Positions 8,610 to 17,418 of a stretch of 41,068 nt of DNA are shown here, piece after piece. The stretch is taken from NCBI GenBank assembly GCA_039179985.1, contig JBCDED010000030.1:1-41068 (forward strand). The letters run 5' to 3'. A program made the translations under genes and the position numbers. The notes beneath the pieces are model-generated. The model was not told where the DNA came from. It did not search any database and worked only from the letters and a program-made list of their open reading frames with translations. The DNA comes from JBCCMQ01 sp039179985 (GTDB lineage: Bacteria > Pseudomonadota > Alphaproteobacteria > Rhodobacterales > Rhodobacteraceae). Every line of letters begins with the position of its first letter. Within the stretch, counting starts at the first letter, position 1.

Positions 8610-9791
8610 ATGATCCCGTCCGTCCTGCCGACTTACAACCGTGCGCCCCTGAGCTTTGTCAAAGGCGAAGGCAGCTGGCTGATCGAGGCTGACGGGCGAC
8701 GCTTTCTGGACCTCGGTGCCGGGATCGCGGTGAATGCGCTTGGCCACGCCAACCCCGACCTGGTGGACGCCCTGACCGCGCAGGCGGGCGCGCTCTGGCA
8801 TACGTCGAACCTCTATGAAATCCCGGCGCAGAAGGCGCTAGCAGACAAGCTTGTGGCGGCGACCTTTGCCGATACGGTCTTTTTCACCAACTCCGGCACC
8901 GAAGCCTGCGAACTGGCCGTCAAGATGGCGCGCAAATACTGGTACGAAAATGGCCAGCCCGACCGCGTAAAGATCCTCGCGTTTGAGGGGTCGTTCCATG
9001 GCCGGTCTTCGGCCGGCATTGCCGCTGCCGGGTCCGAAAAGATGACCAAGGGGTTCGGGCCGCTTTTGCCTGGGTTCGTTCAGTTGCCTTTCGGCGACCA
9101 CGATGCGCTGAAGGCAGCAATGGACGAAACGGTCGCCGCTGTCCTGATCGAACCTGTTCAGGGGGAGGGTGGAATAAACGTCATGCCAGATGTCTGCCTG
9201 AAGGGCCTGCGCGAGCTGTGTGATCAGACGGGCGCCTTGCTGATTCTTGACGAAGTGCAATGCGGCATGGGCCGCACGGGGCGTCTTTTTGCCTGCGAAT
9301 GGGCCAGCGTTGCGCCCGATATCATGATGGTCGCCAAAGGCATCGGCGGCGGCTTCCCTCTGGGCGCTGTGCTGGCAACCGAGGAGGCCGCCTCTGGGAT
9401 GACGGCGGGCACCCATGGCTCGACGTACGGAGGGAACCCGTTGGCCTGCGCCGTGGGTGGCAAGGTAATGGATATCGTCGCCGATGACGCCTTTCTTGCC
9501 GAAGTGAACCGGAAGTCGGGTGCCCTCCGCCAGAAGCTTGAGGGTCTCGTTGCTTCTCACCCGGATGTCTTTGAGTCGGTGCGTGGCATGGGGCTCATGC
9601 TGGGGCTGAAATGCAAGGTTTCAAATATCGAGGTTGTCTCGTCAGGTTACGGGCAGGGGATTCTCACCGTTCCCGCGGCCGACAACGTCGTGCGTTTGCT
9701 GCCTGCGCTCAACATCACCGATGACGAGATCGCACAGGCGGTCGAGGCGCTGGACCGCGCGGCCAGTGACCTGGAGCGCAGCGCCGCCTGA
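8610..9791 (+). CDS. argD: Acetylornithine aminotransferase (class III PLP enzyme)
   Basis: ArgD transfers an amino group from glutamate to N-acetylglutamate semialdehyde in arginine synthesis, and often also serves the succinyldiaminopimelate step of lysine synthesis. The 393-aa length is typical. Seen in the sequence: FTNSGTEACELAVKMAR (phosphate-binding region), FEGSFHGRS, LILDEVQCGMGRTG with the PLP-ring Asp, and the Schiff-base lysine K243 in VAKGIGGGFPLGA. AGGAG sits 7 bases before the ATG, and a TTGACA at 8552-8557 may be a -35 box, although I see no good -10. The ornithine carbamoyltransferase gene follows 70 bp downstream, which supports the arginine role. Confidence 0.93.
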   Translation: MIPSVLPTYNRAPLSFVKGEGSWLIEADGRRFLDLGAGIAVNALGHANPDLVDALTAQAGALWHTSNLYEIPAQKALADKLVAATFADTVFFTNSGTEACELAVKMARKYWYENGQPDRVKILAFEGSFHGRSSAGIAAAGSEKMTKGFGPLLPGFVQLPFGDHDALKAAMDETVAAVLIEPVQGEGGINVMPDVCLKGLRELCDQTGALLILDEVQCGMGRTGRLFACEWASVAPDIMMVAKGIGGGFPLGAVLATEEAASGMTAGTHGSTYGGNPLACAVGGKVMDIVADDAFLAEVNRKSGALRQKLEGLVASHPDVFESVRGMGLMLGLKCKVSNIEVVSSGYGQGILTVPAADNVVRLLPALNITDDEIAQAVEALDRAASDLERSAA

Positions 9792-9814
9792 CGGCTCCTC
9801 ACAACACCGAATGC

Positions 9815-9837
9815 GGAGGTGTCTGCACGACACCTCC
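9815..9837 (+). promoter_or_regulatory. Hairpin between argD and argF
   Basis: GGAGGTGTC and GACACCTCC form a perfect 9-bp stem with a 5-base loop (TGCAC), 24 bp after the argD stop and 25 bp before argF. No T-run follows, so it is not a standard terminator. It could protect or process the mRNA, or set the argD/argF ratio. Confidence 0.7.
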
Positions 9838-9861
9838 ACTGTCCACTTCAAAGGCCCGCTG

Positions 9862-10788
9862 ATGCAGCACTTTCTTGACATCAACACAACCGACCCCGCC
9901 GACTTGCGGCGCATGATCGATGGTGCCCGTGCCATGAAAGATGCGCGCGCTGGCCGCCCGAAAGGGGCCACCGACAACGATCAGCCGCTTGCCGGCCATA
10001 TGGTGGCGCTGATCTTTGAGAAACCCTCCACCCGGACGCGGGTGTCCTTCGACGTGGGCGTCCGCCAGATGGGCGGGCAGTCCATGGTGCTGTCGGGTGC
10101 GGATATGCAGCTTGGCCAAGGCGAAACCATCGCCGACACGGCCCGCGTCCTAAGCCGCTATGTTGATCTGATCATGATCCGGACCTTCGAGGAAACCACC
10201 CTGCGGGAAATGGCACAGCACGCCAGCGTGCCGGTGATCAACGGGCTGACAAACGAAAGCCATCCCTGCCAGATCATGGCCGATGTCATGACCTACGAGG
10301 AACACCGCGGTCCGATTGCCGGGAAAAAGGTGGTCTGGACCGGCGACGGCAACAATGTTTGCGCCTCTTTCCTGCACGCCGCCGGGCAGTTTGGCTTCGA
10401 CATGACATTCACGGGGCCAGCCTCGCTCGACCCCTCGGACGAGGCCATGGGCTTTGCCCGCTCCAAAGGGTCACGCGTGACGATCGAGCGCGACGCGATG
10501 GCGGCGGTGCAGGGGGCCGACCTTGTGGTGGCGGACACCTGGGTCAGCATGCACGATGCCCAGTCGACCCGCGAGCGGCGGCACAACCTTCTTCGCCCCT
10601 ATCAGGTCAACGAGGCGCTGATGGCCGAAGCGGGCCCCGAAGCGATCTTCATGCACTGTCTGCCCGCGCACCGGGAAGAAGAGGTGACAAGCGCCGTCAT
10701 GGACGGCCCGCAGTCGGTGATCTTCGACGAGGCCGAGAACCGCCTGCACGCCCAGAAGGCGATCATGCGCTGGTGCCTTGGGGTCTGA
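9862..10788 (+). CDS. argF: Ornithine carbamoyltransferase
   Basis: The enzyme condenses carbamoyl phosphate with ornithine to citrulline. The 308-aa protein has the carbamoyl-phosphate motif STRTR starting at S56, the HPCQ motif (ESHPCQIMAD), DTWVSM for ornithine binding, and HCLPAHR with catalytic Cys266. The start at ATG 9862 has AAGG 7 bases upstream and matches the usual N-terminus (MQHFLDI...). It is probably co-transcribed with argD, with a strong hairpin between them. Its stop lies 2 bp from the convergent MscS gene. Confidence 0.96.
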   Translation: MQHFLDINTTDPADLRRMIDGARAMKDARAGRPKGATDNDQPLAGHMVALIFEKPSTRTRVSFDVGVRQMGGQSMVLSGADMQLGQGETIADTARVLSRYVDLIMIRTFEETTLREMAQHASVPVINGLTNESHPCQIMADVMTYEEHRGPIAGKKVVWTGDGNNVCASFLHAAGQFGFDMTFTGPASLDPSDEAMGFARSKGSRVTIERDAMAAVQGADLVVADTWVSMHDAQSTRERRHNLLRPYQVNEALMAEAGPEAIFMHCLPAHREEEVTSAVMDGPQSVIFDEAENRLHAQKAIMRWCLGV

Positions 10789-10790
10789 GC

Positions 10791-12431
10791 TTAGTCGTCT
10801 TCGCCTTTGCCGGGGCTTTCGAGCTGACCGTTCCACCCGTCTTCGGGGATCTTCGGAACCTCCGGATCTGCCATGTAAGACGGGGTCATGATCTGTACCG
10901 CGTTTTCCTGGAACACATCGAGGATATTCTTGTGCAGTTCCGACTCGATCAGCGGCAGACGTGAACCCCGCGTGGTGAAGGCGTTGATCTGGTAGTTCAC
11001 GGAATAGTCGGCCAGCCCGGTCACCAGGACAAACGGGTTGGGCTCCCGCTTTAGCCCGATTGTCCGGTTCGCCGCCTCGATCAACATCGCGGTAATCTTC
11101 TTGCGCGGTTCCTCATATCCAATGCCGACCGTGGTGTGCACAAGGATGCCGCGCCCGTCGATGCGCTTGGTGAAATTTTTCACCTCCGAGTTTAGCAGCG
11201 TCGAATTGGGGATACTTACCAGCTCGTTCTTGATCGATTTGACGTATGTCTCCATCAGCTTGATCTGCACTACATCGCCCTTGTGCCCACCCACCGAAAT
11301 CCGGTCGCCCACGTTCATCGAGCGGCGGTAGAGCACAAAGATCCCTGCCAGCATGTTGCTGACGACCGAGTTCGAGCCGAGCGAAACCATGACCCCCAGA
11401 AGGATCGTCAAGCCCTGGAACGCAGCGGACTGCGATCCCGGGATGTAAGGAAAGGCGACAACGGCGGCGATCAGGATCAGAACTGTCCGTGCGATGGTGT
11501 AGGTCGGCCAGATCCAGTGCGGCTCGAAACTCTCCAACTGGATAACGCCCGCCTCTACGTTGTCGAAAAAGATCCGCACGCCCTTGATCAGATAACGGGT
11601 CACCCAGACGATGACGGCAATGACGATAAGGTCGGGAAGCACGTCAACAAAGCCGCCCAGCACGATCACGAAGGGTTCGGTTACGTAGGTGAACAGAAGC
11701 AGGGCAATGGGCCGCGTTTCGGCAAAGGAGAAAAGGACGAAGGAGGCATAGTAGTAGAAGGCGACGAAGAGGATCACGAGCAGGACAATGCGCACGACAT
11801 AGCGGACCATCTCGGCGATGGCGCGGGATTGGACGACCTGCTTGGTGGCTTCCTCGACACCGGCGGCGCGGCGTTCGGCAAAACGCGCCGCCTTTTCGGG
11901 CAGGCGACGTCGGTACCATAGGATGAGCATGCAAAGTACCAGAAAGCCCGCCGTCCAGCCCACGGCTTCAATAGCGCTGTCGATCCGGGCAGTATCGGTC
12001 CTTTCGGACCTGTACTGCAGGATGGCCCTTCGGATCACCTCGGCCTGAATGCCCGCGAGCACGTCGACAGGGATCTGTTCCAACTCGGCGTCTGCTTGGG
12101 TCACGACGGTCAGAAGCAATCCGTTGCCGAAGATGCCCGGGCCGAATTCGGTATCGCGGATTTCGACCGTGACGCCTGCGCTGTCAGACCGGCCTGCCAC
12201 TTCGGCGAGGCGCCTTGCAATGGTGGCGGCGCGTTCGGTGGCCGGCAGGGCACTTGATCCACGCACGACGAACAAGGACTCGCCGTCAACCATAACCGGC
12301 GCGACGAAGATGCCACCGGTATCGGTTTCGACATCAACGGCCTCTGGGGGCGCAACCTCGTCCTGCGCCAATGCCCCCAGTGGCCAAAGAAGCGCAACAG
12401 CAACCAGCACAGCGTAGATCGTCGTGTGCAC
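10791..12431 (-). CDS. Mechanosensitive ion channel MscS family protein
   Basis: A signal peptide (TTIYAVLVAVALLWPLGALAQ) leads into a periplasmic domain of about 110 residues, then several membrane helices. The MscS pore and beta domain follow, with SLGSNSVVSNMLAGIF, NVGDRISVGGHKGDV and VSIPNSTLLNSEVKNFT. It is larger than minimal MscS because of the N-terminal domain. The start is uncertain: the GTG at 12431 places the signal peptide properly but has no clear ribosome site, and the GTG at 12467 is an alternative. Longer starts would overlap the upstream gene. Likely an osmotic safety valve or a regulated small-conductance channel. Converges on argF. Confidence 0.9.
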   Translation of the reverse strand: MHTTIYAVLVAVALLWPLGALAQDEVAPPEAVDVETDTGGIFVAPVMVDGESLFVVRGSSALPATERAATIARRLAEVAGRSDSAGVTVEIRDTEFGPGIFGNGLLLTVVTQADAELEQIPVDVLAGIQAEVIRRAILQYRSERTDTARIDSAIEAVGWTAGFLVLCMLILWYRRRLPEKAARFAERRAAGVEEATKQVVQSRAIAEMVRYVVRIVLLVILFVAFYYYASFVLFSFAETRPIALLLFTYVTEPFVIVLGGFVDVLPDLIVIAVIVWVTRYLIKGVRIFFDNVEAGVIQLESFEPHWIWPTYTIARTVLILIAAVVAFPYIPGSQSAAFQGLTILLGVMVSLGSNSVVSNMLAGIFVLYRRSMNVGDRISVGGHKGDVVQIKLMETYVKSIKNELVSIPNSTLLNSEVKNFTKRIDGRGILVHTTVGIGYEEPRKKITAMLIEAANRTIGLKREPNPFVLVTGLADYSVNYQINAFTTRGSRLPLIESELHKNILDVFQENAVQIMTPSYMADPEVPKIPEDGWNGQLESPGKGEDD

Positions 12432-12567
12432 TGTTCGCGCTTTGCGGATGTCAATGTCCCCCGTCACAGCGCACAGGATGCCTGTGAAGGTCCATTTTTC
12501 AAGGGGTTCTCTTGCGTTTTTGAGATATTCCCGGGCGCGAAAGTGCCTCTGGGGCCCGGGCCGTGCC

Positions 12568-12828
12568 TCAGCTTTCTGGCGGTGGCATCGGAATGGCCTT
12601 GGGGGCGTCGTCGATGCCTTTTTCCTTTTTCTTCGAGGCAATCAGCGCCCGGGCGCGACGCTCGGCCCGCCTGACACGCACGGCCGTCAAGAAGGCCTCC
12701 TGCATGGTTTGCGACGAGGCGCCGATCGTTTCGGACAACTCGTTGAGAAGCGTGTTGTCGCTGTCGTCCTCCTGCAGTCGCAGCACCTCCATCGCCATTT
12801 CATCGGCAAGATCCTCGATCATTTTCAT
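12568..12828 (-). CDS. Hypothetical protein (86 aa), helical
   Basis: The protein begins MKMIEDLADEMAMEVLRLQEDD and is predicted mostly helical: an acidic first half, then a very basic segment (RVRRAERRARALIASKKKEK) and a Pro-rich end. AAGGA lies 10 bases before the ATG. It lies 137 bp upstream of the MscS gene on the same strand and divergent from gnd. I do not recognise a family. The charge split could suit a nucleoid- or membrane-associated adaptor, but that is a guess. Confidence 0.6.
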   Translation of the reverse strand: MKMIEDLADEMAMEVLRLQEDDSDNTLLNELSETIGASSQTMQEAFLTAVRVRRAERRARALIASKKKEKGIDDAPKAIPMPPPES

Positions 12829-12984
12829 GGGGTGCGTTTCCTTGGTCGCGGGCTGACTGTCGAAAGGTGTAGAAAATGCCGCCTGACTTGGCCAGCCCCC
12901 AGAGAAAGGGGCGCTTTCGTATCTTGCCGCCTTGCGACAGGCACTTTACCTCTGGTGTGCAAAGGACCGAAAAGGACGGGCACC

Positions 12985-14382
12985 ATGGCAAAAGTTGGCT
13001 TGATCGGGTTGGGAACCATGGGGGCCAATCTGGCCCTGAACTTGGCGGAAAAGGGCTTTCCCGTCGCGGTGCACAACCGGTCCCCGGAGAAGATTGCGCC
13101 CTTTGTGGCAAGCGCCGGCGATCTGGCCGAGCGCTTGACAGCCGCTCCACTTCTTGCCGATCTCGTCAGCGCCCTCACACCCCCACGGGCCATCATCCTG
13201 ATGGTTCAGGCCGGTGATGCGGTGGATGCGCAGATCGATGGGCTTCTGCCCCTTCTGCAACCCGGCGACACGATCATCGATGCGGGCAACGCCGATTTCA
13301 ATGACACGCGGCGGCGGGAAAGGAGCCTTGCGAAAAAAGGCTATAACTTCATCGGCATGGGTGTGTCCGGCGGCTCCGAAGGCGCCCGCCATGGCCCGTC
13401 GATTATGGTCGGCGGTCCGGTCGAGGCCTACGCGCCCATCCGTGAGATGATCGAGGCCATTGCCGCGCCCTATGAGGGGTCACCCTGTGCCGCGCACCTC
13501 GGGCCCGATGGCGCCGGGCACTTCGTCAAGACCGTGCACAACGGGATTGAATATGCCGATATGCAGATCATCGCAGAGGTCTACGGCATCATGCGCGACG
13601 GCCAGTCGCGCATGCCGGCGGAGATTGGCGCGGCTTTTGCCGCCTGGAACGAAGGGCCGCTGAAGAGCTACCTGACAGAGATCACGGCCGAGGTCCTGAC
13701 CACTGCCGACCCCGAAACCGGTCAGGCCATGCCGGATGTGATCGTCGACAGCGCCGGCCAGAAGGGCACCGGACGCTGGACCGTGATCGAGGCCCTGCGT
13801 CTTGGCCAGTCGGCGTCCACCATTGAGGCGGCTGTGGGCGCGCGCGGCTGGTCGGCGGCGCGCGAAATGCGCGCCGACGCCGAACCGCTGCTCGGCGGCA
13901 CCAAAACGATCACCGGCCTGCCGGACACGGATCTTGAAACCGCGATGCTCGGCGCCCGTATCATCGCCTATGCCCAGGGCTTTGCTGTGCTGGAGGCCGC
14001 GTCTCGAGATTTCGGATGGGATCTCGACCATGCCCGTACAGCGGAAATCTGGCGCGCCGGCTGTATCATCCGGTCGGCGTTGCTCGACGATATTTCCGGG
14101 GCTTTCCGGTCCGGCACGCGCGGCGAGGCGCTGATCCTCGCACCCCAGTTTACATCACGGCTGGCGCTTGGGGCCAAATCTCTGCGCGCCGTGGTCTGCG
14201 CCGCCGTCGAGGCCGGGCATCCCGTGCCTGCAATGTCGGCAGCACTCGCGTATTTTGATACAATGCGTAAGGCTCGGGGCACCGCGAATCTCATTCAGGC
14301 GCAACGCGACTTCTTTGGTGCGCATGGTTTCGAGCGGCTCGACAAAGATGGCTCGGGCTTCCATGGACCTTGGGTTTCCTAG
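12985..14382 (+). CDS. gnd: 6-phosphogluconate dehydrogenase, decarboxylating (NADP+)
   Basis: Gnd oxidises and decarboxylates 6-phosphogluconate to ribulose 5-phosphate, giving NADPH. The 465-aa protein has the Rossmann motif GLGTMG (8-13), NADP-type N31-R32-S33, substrate motif GVSGGSEGARHGPSIM, catalytic GHFVKTVHNGIEY, and KGTGRWT. The long C-terminal domain ends in AQRDFFGAHGFERLD. It is the classical long form, not the short NAD form. AAGGA lies 8 bases before the ATG. Gluconokinase, whose product is this enzyme's substrate, is encoded about 1.8 kb downstream on the other strand. Confidence 0.95.
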   Translation: MAKVGLIGLGTMGANLALNLAEKGFPVAVHNRSPEKIAPFVASAGDLAERLTAAPLLADLVSALTPPRAIILMVQAGDAVDAQIDGLLPLLQPGDTIIDAGNADFNDTRRRERSLAKKGYNFIGMGVSGGSEGARHGPSIMVGGPVEAYAPIREMIEAIAAPYEGSPCAAHLGPDGAGHFVKTVHNGIEYADMQIIAEVYGIMRDGQSRMPAEIGAAFAAWNEGPLKSYLTEITAEVLTTADPETGQAMPDVIVDSAGQKGTGRWTVIEALRLGQSASTIEAAVGARGWSAAREMRADAEPLLGGTKTITGLPDTDLETAMLGARIIAYAQGFAVLEAASRDFGWDLDHARTAEIWRAGCIIRSALLDDISGAFRSGTRGEALILAPQFTSRLALGAKSLRAVVCAAVEAGHPVPAMSAALAYFDTMRKARGTANLIQAQRDFFGAHGFERLDKDGSGFHGPWVS

Positions 14383-14401
14383 GTCTACGTAAAGTCATAG
14401 A

Positions 14402-14434
14402 CACGGCTTCGTGACGCTTTCTCACGAGTCCGTG
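14402..14434 (+). terminator. Hairpin downstream of gnd
   Basis: An outer CACGG/CCGTG stem and an inner TCGTGA/TCACGA stem, separated by a small internal loop, lie 20 bp after the gnd stop. No T-run follows, so termination (if any) would be factor-assisted, or the hairpin may stabilise the 3' end. Confidence 0.35.
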
Positions 14435-14511
14435 GGGACAGCGTGGGGCAAATTTTGCTAACCTGACGGAAATAGTAGGGCAAAGCCCGGACGCGCGGCG
14501 GGAGCGCAGAT

Positions 14512-15390
14512 ATGGCCGTAACAGATCACGGATCGCTCACCTCGGGTACCAAGGAAGTGCCTGCTGCGCTTTCTGGCGGCGATCTCGTGCGGCGTCACAG
14601 GCTCTCCACCCGCATCTGGCATTGGGCGAGCGCGGGGCTGATGCTCATCCTGCTCATGAGTGGTCTGATGATTTTCAATGCCTATCCGCGGCTCCATTGG
14701 GGGAGCGACGGTTCAGGCTATGACAAAGCCTGGCTCGAGATCGGCGCGCATATGGTTGCCGATGAACCACAGGGATACGTGGCTTTCGGCGGCAAGATGA
14801 TGAACACCACGGGCGTTCTCGGATATTCCGAGGACTCTTTCGGTGGCATGCGTCCCCGAGCCTTTCCGAAATGGGCGACATTGCCGTCCTATACCGACCT
14901 GGCAGCCGCCCGCCGCTGGCATCTGAGCGCGGCTTGGATCTTTACGGCCGGGACTTTGGTCTTCGCGCTCATCAGTTTCTGGAACGGGCACGCCTGGCGC
15001 GCGCTCATTCCCTACCGGCGCGAGATGAAAGCCTCGAACATCTGGGGCTGCGCATGGGATCATTGCCGCTTCAAGATGGCCTGCGGGGCCGAGGCGGCGA
15101 CCTATAATGTGCTGCAAAAGCTGATCTATCTGTTCGTTTGCGCGGGTCTGATTCCCGTCGTCATCCTGACCGGGATGACCATGTCCCCGCGCATCGTTGC
15201 CAGCGCGCCTATTCTCCTCGACATGTTCGGCGGCCGCCAGTCGGCGCGGTCTATTCACTTCATCGCTGCCACGGGGCTCGTTGCCTTTGTGGTGATCCAT
15301 ATCCTGATGGTGATTGCCGCGGGCCCCTTCAACATGATGCGTTCGATGATCACCGGCTGGTACCGCTTGCCAAAGGAACGCGAAGAATGA
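14512..15390 (+). CDS. Cytochrome b/b6-type membrane subunit
   Basis: The 292-aa protein has four main membrane helices: IWHWASAGLMLILLMSGLMIF, LSAAWIFTAGTLVFALISFW, LIYLFVCAGLIPVVILTGMTM and IHFIAATGLVAFVVIHILMVI. Histidines lie in helices 1, 2 and 4 (RIWHW, RRWHLS, HFIAA/VIHIL), as expected for the cytochrome b561/hydrogenase-type cytochrome b fold with two b hemes. A large loop after helix 1 (about residues 60-135) is rich in Gly and aromatics. The stop overlaps the start of the molybdopterin oxidoreductase by ATGA, so this is very probably its membrane electron partner. Confidence 0.85.
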   Translation: MAVTDHGSLTSGTKEVPAALSGGDLVRRHRLSTRIWHWASAGLMLILLMSGLMIFNAYPRLHWGSDGSGYDKAWLEIGAHMVADEPQGYVAFGGKMMNTTGVLGYSEDSFGGMRPRAFPKWATLPSYTDLAAARRWHLSAAWIFTAGTLVFALISFWNGHAWRALIPYRREMKASNIWGCAWDHCRFKMACGAEAATYNVLQKLIYLFVCAGLIPVVILTGMTMSPRIVASAPILLDMFGGRQSARSIHFIAATGLVAFVVIHILMVIAAGPFNMMRSMITGWYRLPKEREE

Positions 15391-16148
15391 GCGCGCAACT
15401 GACACGACGCAATTTTCTGACCGGCGCGGCCCTTGCCGCCCCGGCGGTCATCGTGGCTTACGATGGTTTCACAGGTGCCCTGAAGCTGAAAGACAGGTTC
15501 CTGTCTTCTGGCGAATGGGTTTCGCGCACGCTCCATGAGAACATAGGCCGGAACGCGCTGGCGCGGGAGTACGGTCCAGAGGACATCTCGCCCAAGTTCC
15601 GCGTCAATGGGACCTTCCAGCCAACGACGCCCGAGTGGCAGACCCATGCGGAAACCGGCTTTATCCAGTGGAAGCTGCCGGTTTCGGGCCTTGTCCGGCG
15701 TCCGCTGGCGCTGTCACTGGACGAGATCATGTCCCTGCCATCGCGGACGCAGATCACGCGTCACGATTGCGTGGAAGGCTGGAGCGCAATCGGCAAGTGG
15801 ACAGGCACACCCGTCTCAGAGGTGCTCGACCGTGCGGGTCTTCAGGAGGGCGCCCGCTATGTCGTCTTCTGGTGCTCTGACGTGATCCGCGGCTGGCAGT
15901 ACTACGAAAGCATCGACCTGATCGATGCCTTTCATCCTCAGACGATCCTCGCCTATGGGATGAACGACAAGCTTTTGCCCACCTTCCACGGGGCGCCGCT
16001 GCGCCTCCGCGTCGAGCGGCAACTGGGCTACAAGAGCGCCAAGTTTCTCTCCGGAATTGAGGTTGTGTCCGACTTCTCCACCATTGGCGAAGGCAAGGGC
16101 GGCTTCTGGCAGGATGCCAACGGCTACGAGTGGTACGCAGGCATCTAG
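15387..16148 (+). CDS. Molybdopterin-dependent oxidoreductase (SUOX fold), Tat-exported
   Basis: The 253-aa protein starts with a twin-arginine signal (TRRNFLTGAALAAPAVIVA). It contains the sulfite-oxidase-type molybdenum domain, with the Mo-ligand Cys128 in TRHDCVEGWSAIGKW. Later motifs include VVFWCSDVIRG, YGMNDKLLP, HGAPLRLRVERQLGYKSAKFL and FWQDANGYEWYAGI. Relatives include MsrP (periplasmic methionine sulfoxide reductase) and bacterial sulfite oxidases, but no dimerisation domain is present. Translational coupling to the cytochrome b gene suggests a periplasmic enzyme wired to the membrane quinone pool. The substrate is not known. The stop overlaps that of the convergent gluconokinase gene. 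Confidence 0.9.
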   Translation: MSAQLTRRNFLTGAALAAPAVIVAYDGFTGALKLKDRFLSSGEWVSRTLHENIGRNALAREYGPEDISPKFRVNGTFQPTTPEWQTHAETGFIQWKLPVSGLVRRPLALSLDEIMSLPSRTQITRHDCVEGWSAIGKWTGTPVSEVLDRAGLQEGARYVVFWCSDVIRGWQYYESIDLIDAFHPQTILAYGMNDKLLPTFHGAPLRLRVERQLGYKSAKFLSGIEVVSDFSTIGEGKGGFWQDANGYEWYAGI

Positions 16149-16648
16149 GCGTCCGGTCCGAGACCAGCCAGAAGGCCATCGACGATTTCGGCAACGGGCT
16201 GATCGATATCCGCGGCCTTGAAAAGCTCGCCGTCCCCAGGGGGCTCGAGGGACGCGATCTGGCTGTCGAGAAGGCTGGCCGGCATGAAATGGCCGGGCCG
16301 GTTTGCGACGCGCTCGGCCAGCACGTCGCGGCTTCCGGTGAGATGCAGGAACATAACCGGCGCTCCGGCCTCCGTGCGGATGATATCGCGGTAGCGGCGT
16401 TTCAGAGCTGAACAGCCAATCACGCAAGGGCCCTCCGCCTGGCTCAGGGCCTGTCCCACCAGCCGCAGCCACGGCGCGCGGTCAGTGTCGGTCAGGGGCT
16501 CTCCGCGCGACATCTTCTCTATGTTGGCCGGAGGATGCAGATCGTCGCCATCAATAAAGCTCGCGCCCAGGCGCTTTGCCACGGCCTGCCCGACGGTGGT
16601 CTTGCCCGACCCGGTTACCCCCATGACGACAAAGCAAGAGACGGTCAT
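16145..16648 (-). CDS. gntK: Gluconokinase
   Basis: The kinase phosphorylates gluconate to 6-phosphogluconate. The 167-aa protein has the P-loop MGVTGSGKT (9-17), DGDDLHPPANIEKMSRG, DRAPWL, CSALKRRYRD and HFMPASLLDSQ, all standard for GntK/IdnK. The ATG at 16648 overlaps the stop of the upstream SDR gene (ATGA), so the two are translationally coupled. No gluconate transporter is seen nearby. The product can feed gnd or the Entner-Doudoroff route. Confidence 0.95.
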   Translation of the reverse strand: MTVSCFVVMGVTGSGKTTVGQAVAKRLGASFIDGDDLHPPANIEKMSRGEPLTDTDRAPWLRLVGQALSQAEGPCVIGCSALKRRYRDIIRTEAGAPVMFLHLTGSRDVLAERVANRPGHFMPASLLDSQIASLEPPGDGELFKAADIDQPVAEIVDGLLAGLGPDA

Positions 16649-17418
16649 ATCGAAGCTGTGATTCCGCCGTCCACAAAGAGCGTATGGCCGTTCACAAAGC
16701 TCGATGCGGGCGCTGCCAGAAAGATACAGGCGCCGACCAGTTCCCTGACCAGTCCCCAGCGACCGGCGGGGGTACGTTTTTCTAGCCACGCGCTGAACTC
16801 GGTATCCGCTACCAGAGCGGCGTTGAGTGGCGTGTCGAAATAACCCGGTGCAATGGCGTTGCACTGGAGCCCGTATTTCGCCCAGTCCGTGGCCATGCCT
16901 TTTGTCAAGTTGCCCACGGCCCCTTTGGTGGTCGTGTAGGGGGCGATGCCGGGCCGGGCGAGGGCGGTTTGCACGCTTGCGATATTGATGATCTTGCCTG
17001 CGCCGCGCCCGATCATGTGCCGCGCGCAGGCCTGGCCAACATTGAACACGCTGGAGACATTGGTGCGCATGAGCCGCTCGAAGGCATCCTCGGGAAAATC
17101 CTCAAGCGGTGTGCGGTGCTGCATGCCGGCGTTGTTGACGAGAATGTCGAAGGCGCCGGTGTCTGCCTCGAACCCGTCGATGGCGGTGCGCACGGCCGCG
17201 TGGTCCGTGACGTCAAAGGCGAGGGTATGGATCTTTGGCCCGATGCCTTCCAGGGTGGCCTTTGCGTCCGCCAGTTTGGCTTCGTCGCGCCCGTTCAGCA
17301 CAACCTCGGCGCCTGCTTCGGCAAGCCCGCCCGCCAGCGCCAGCCCAATCCCTTGTGACGACCCGGTCACCAAGGCGCGTTTCCCCGAAAGGTCAAAAAG
17401 CTCTGGTCCTTGGGGCAT
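16645..17418 (-). CDS. SDR family oxidoreductase, probable gluconate 5-dehydrogenase
   Basis: The 257-aa short-chain dehydrogenase has the cofactor motif TGSSQGIGLALA, NNAG (residues about 90-93), the catalytic Ser in INIASVQ, and YTTTKGAV for the Tyr-x-x-x-Lys pair. It ends FVNGHTLFVDGG. An Arg in the 'NGRDEAKL' turn favours NADP(H). Coupling to gluconokinase suggests an IdnO/Gno-like enzyme interconverting 5-ketogluconate and gluconate. That role is inferred from context; SDR specificity is hard to read from sequence. The start at ATG 17418 has AAGGTGG upstream. Confidence 0.85.
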   Translation of the reverse strand: MPQGPELFDLSGKRALVTGSSQGIGLALAGGLAEAGAEVVLNGRDEAKLADAKATLEGIGPKIHTLAFDVTDHAAVRTAIDGFEADTGAFDILVNNAGMQHRTPLEDFPEDAFERLMRTNVSSVFNVGQACARHMIGRGAGKIINIASVQTALARPGIAPYTTTKGAVGNLTKGMATDWAKYGLQCNAIAPGYFDTPLNAALVADTEFSAWLEKRTPAGRWGLVRELVGACIFLAAPASSFVNGHTLFVDGGITASI

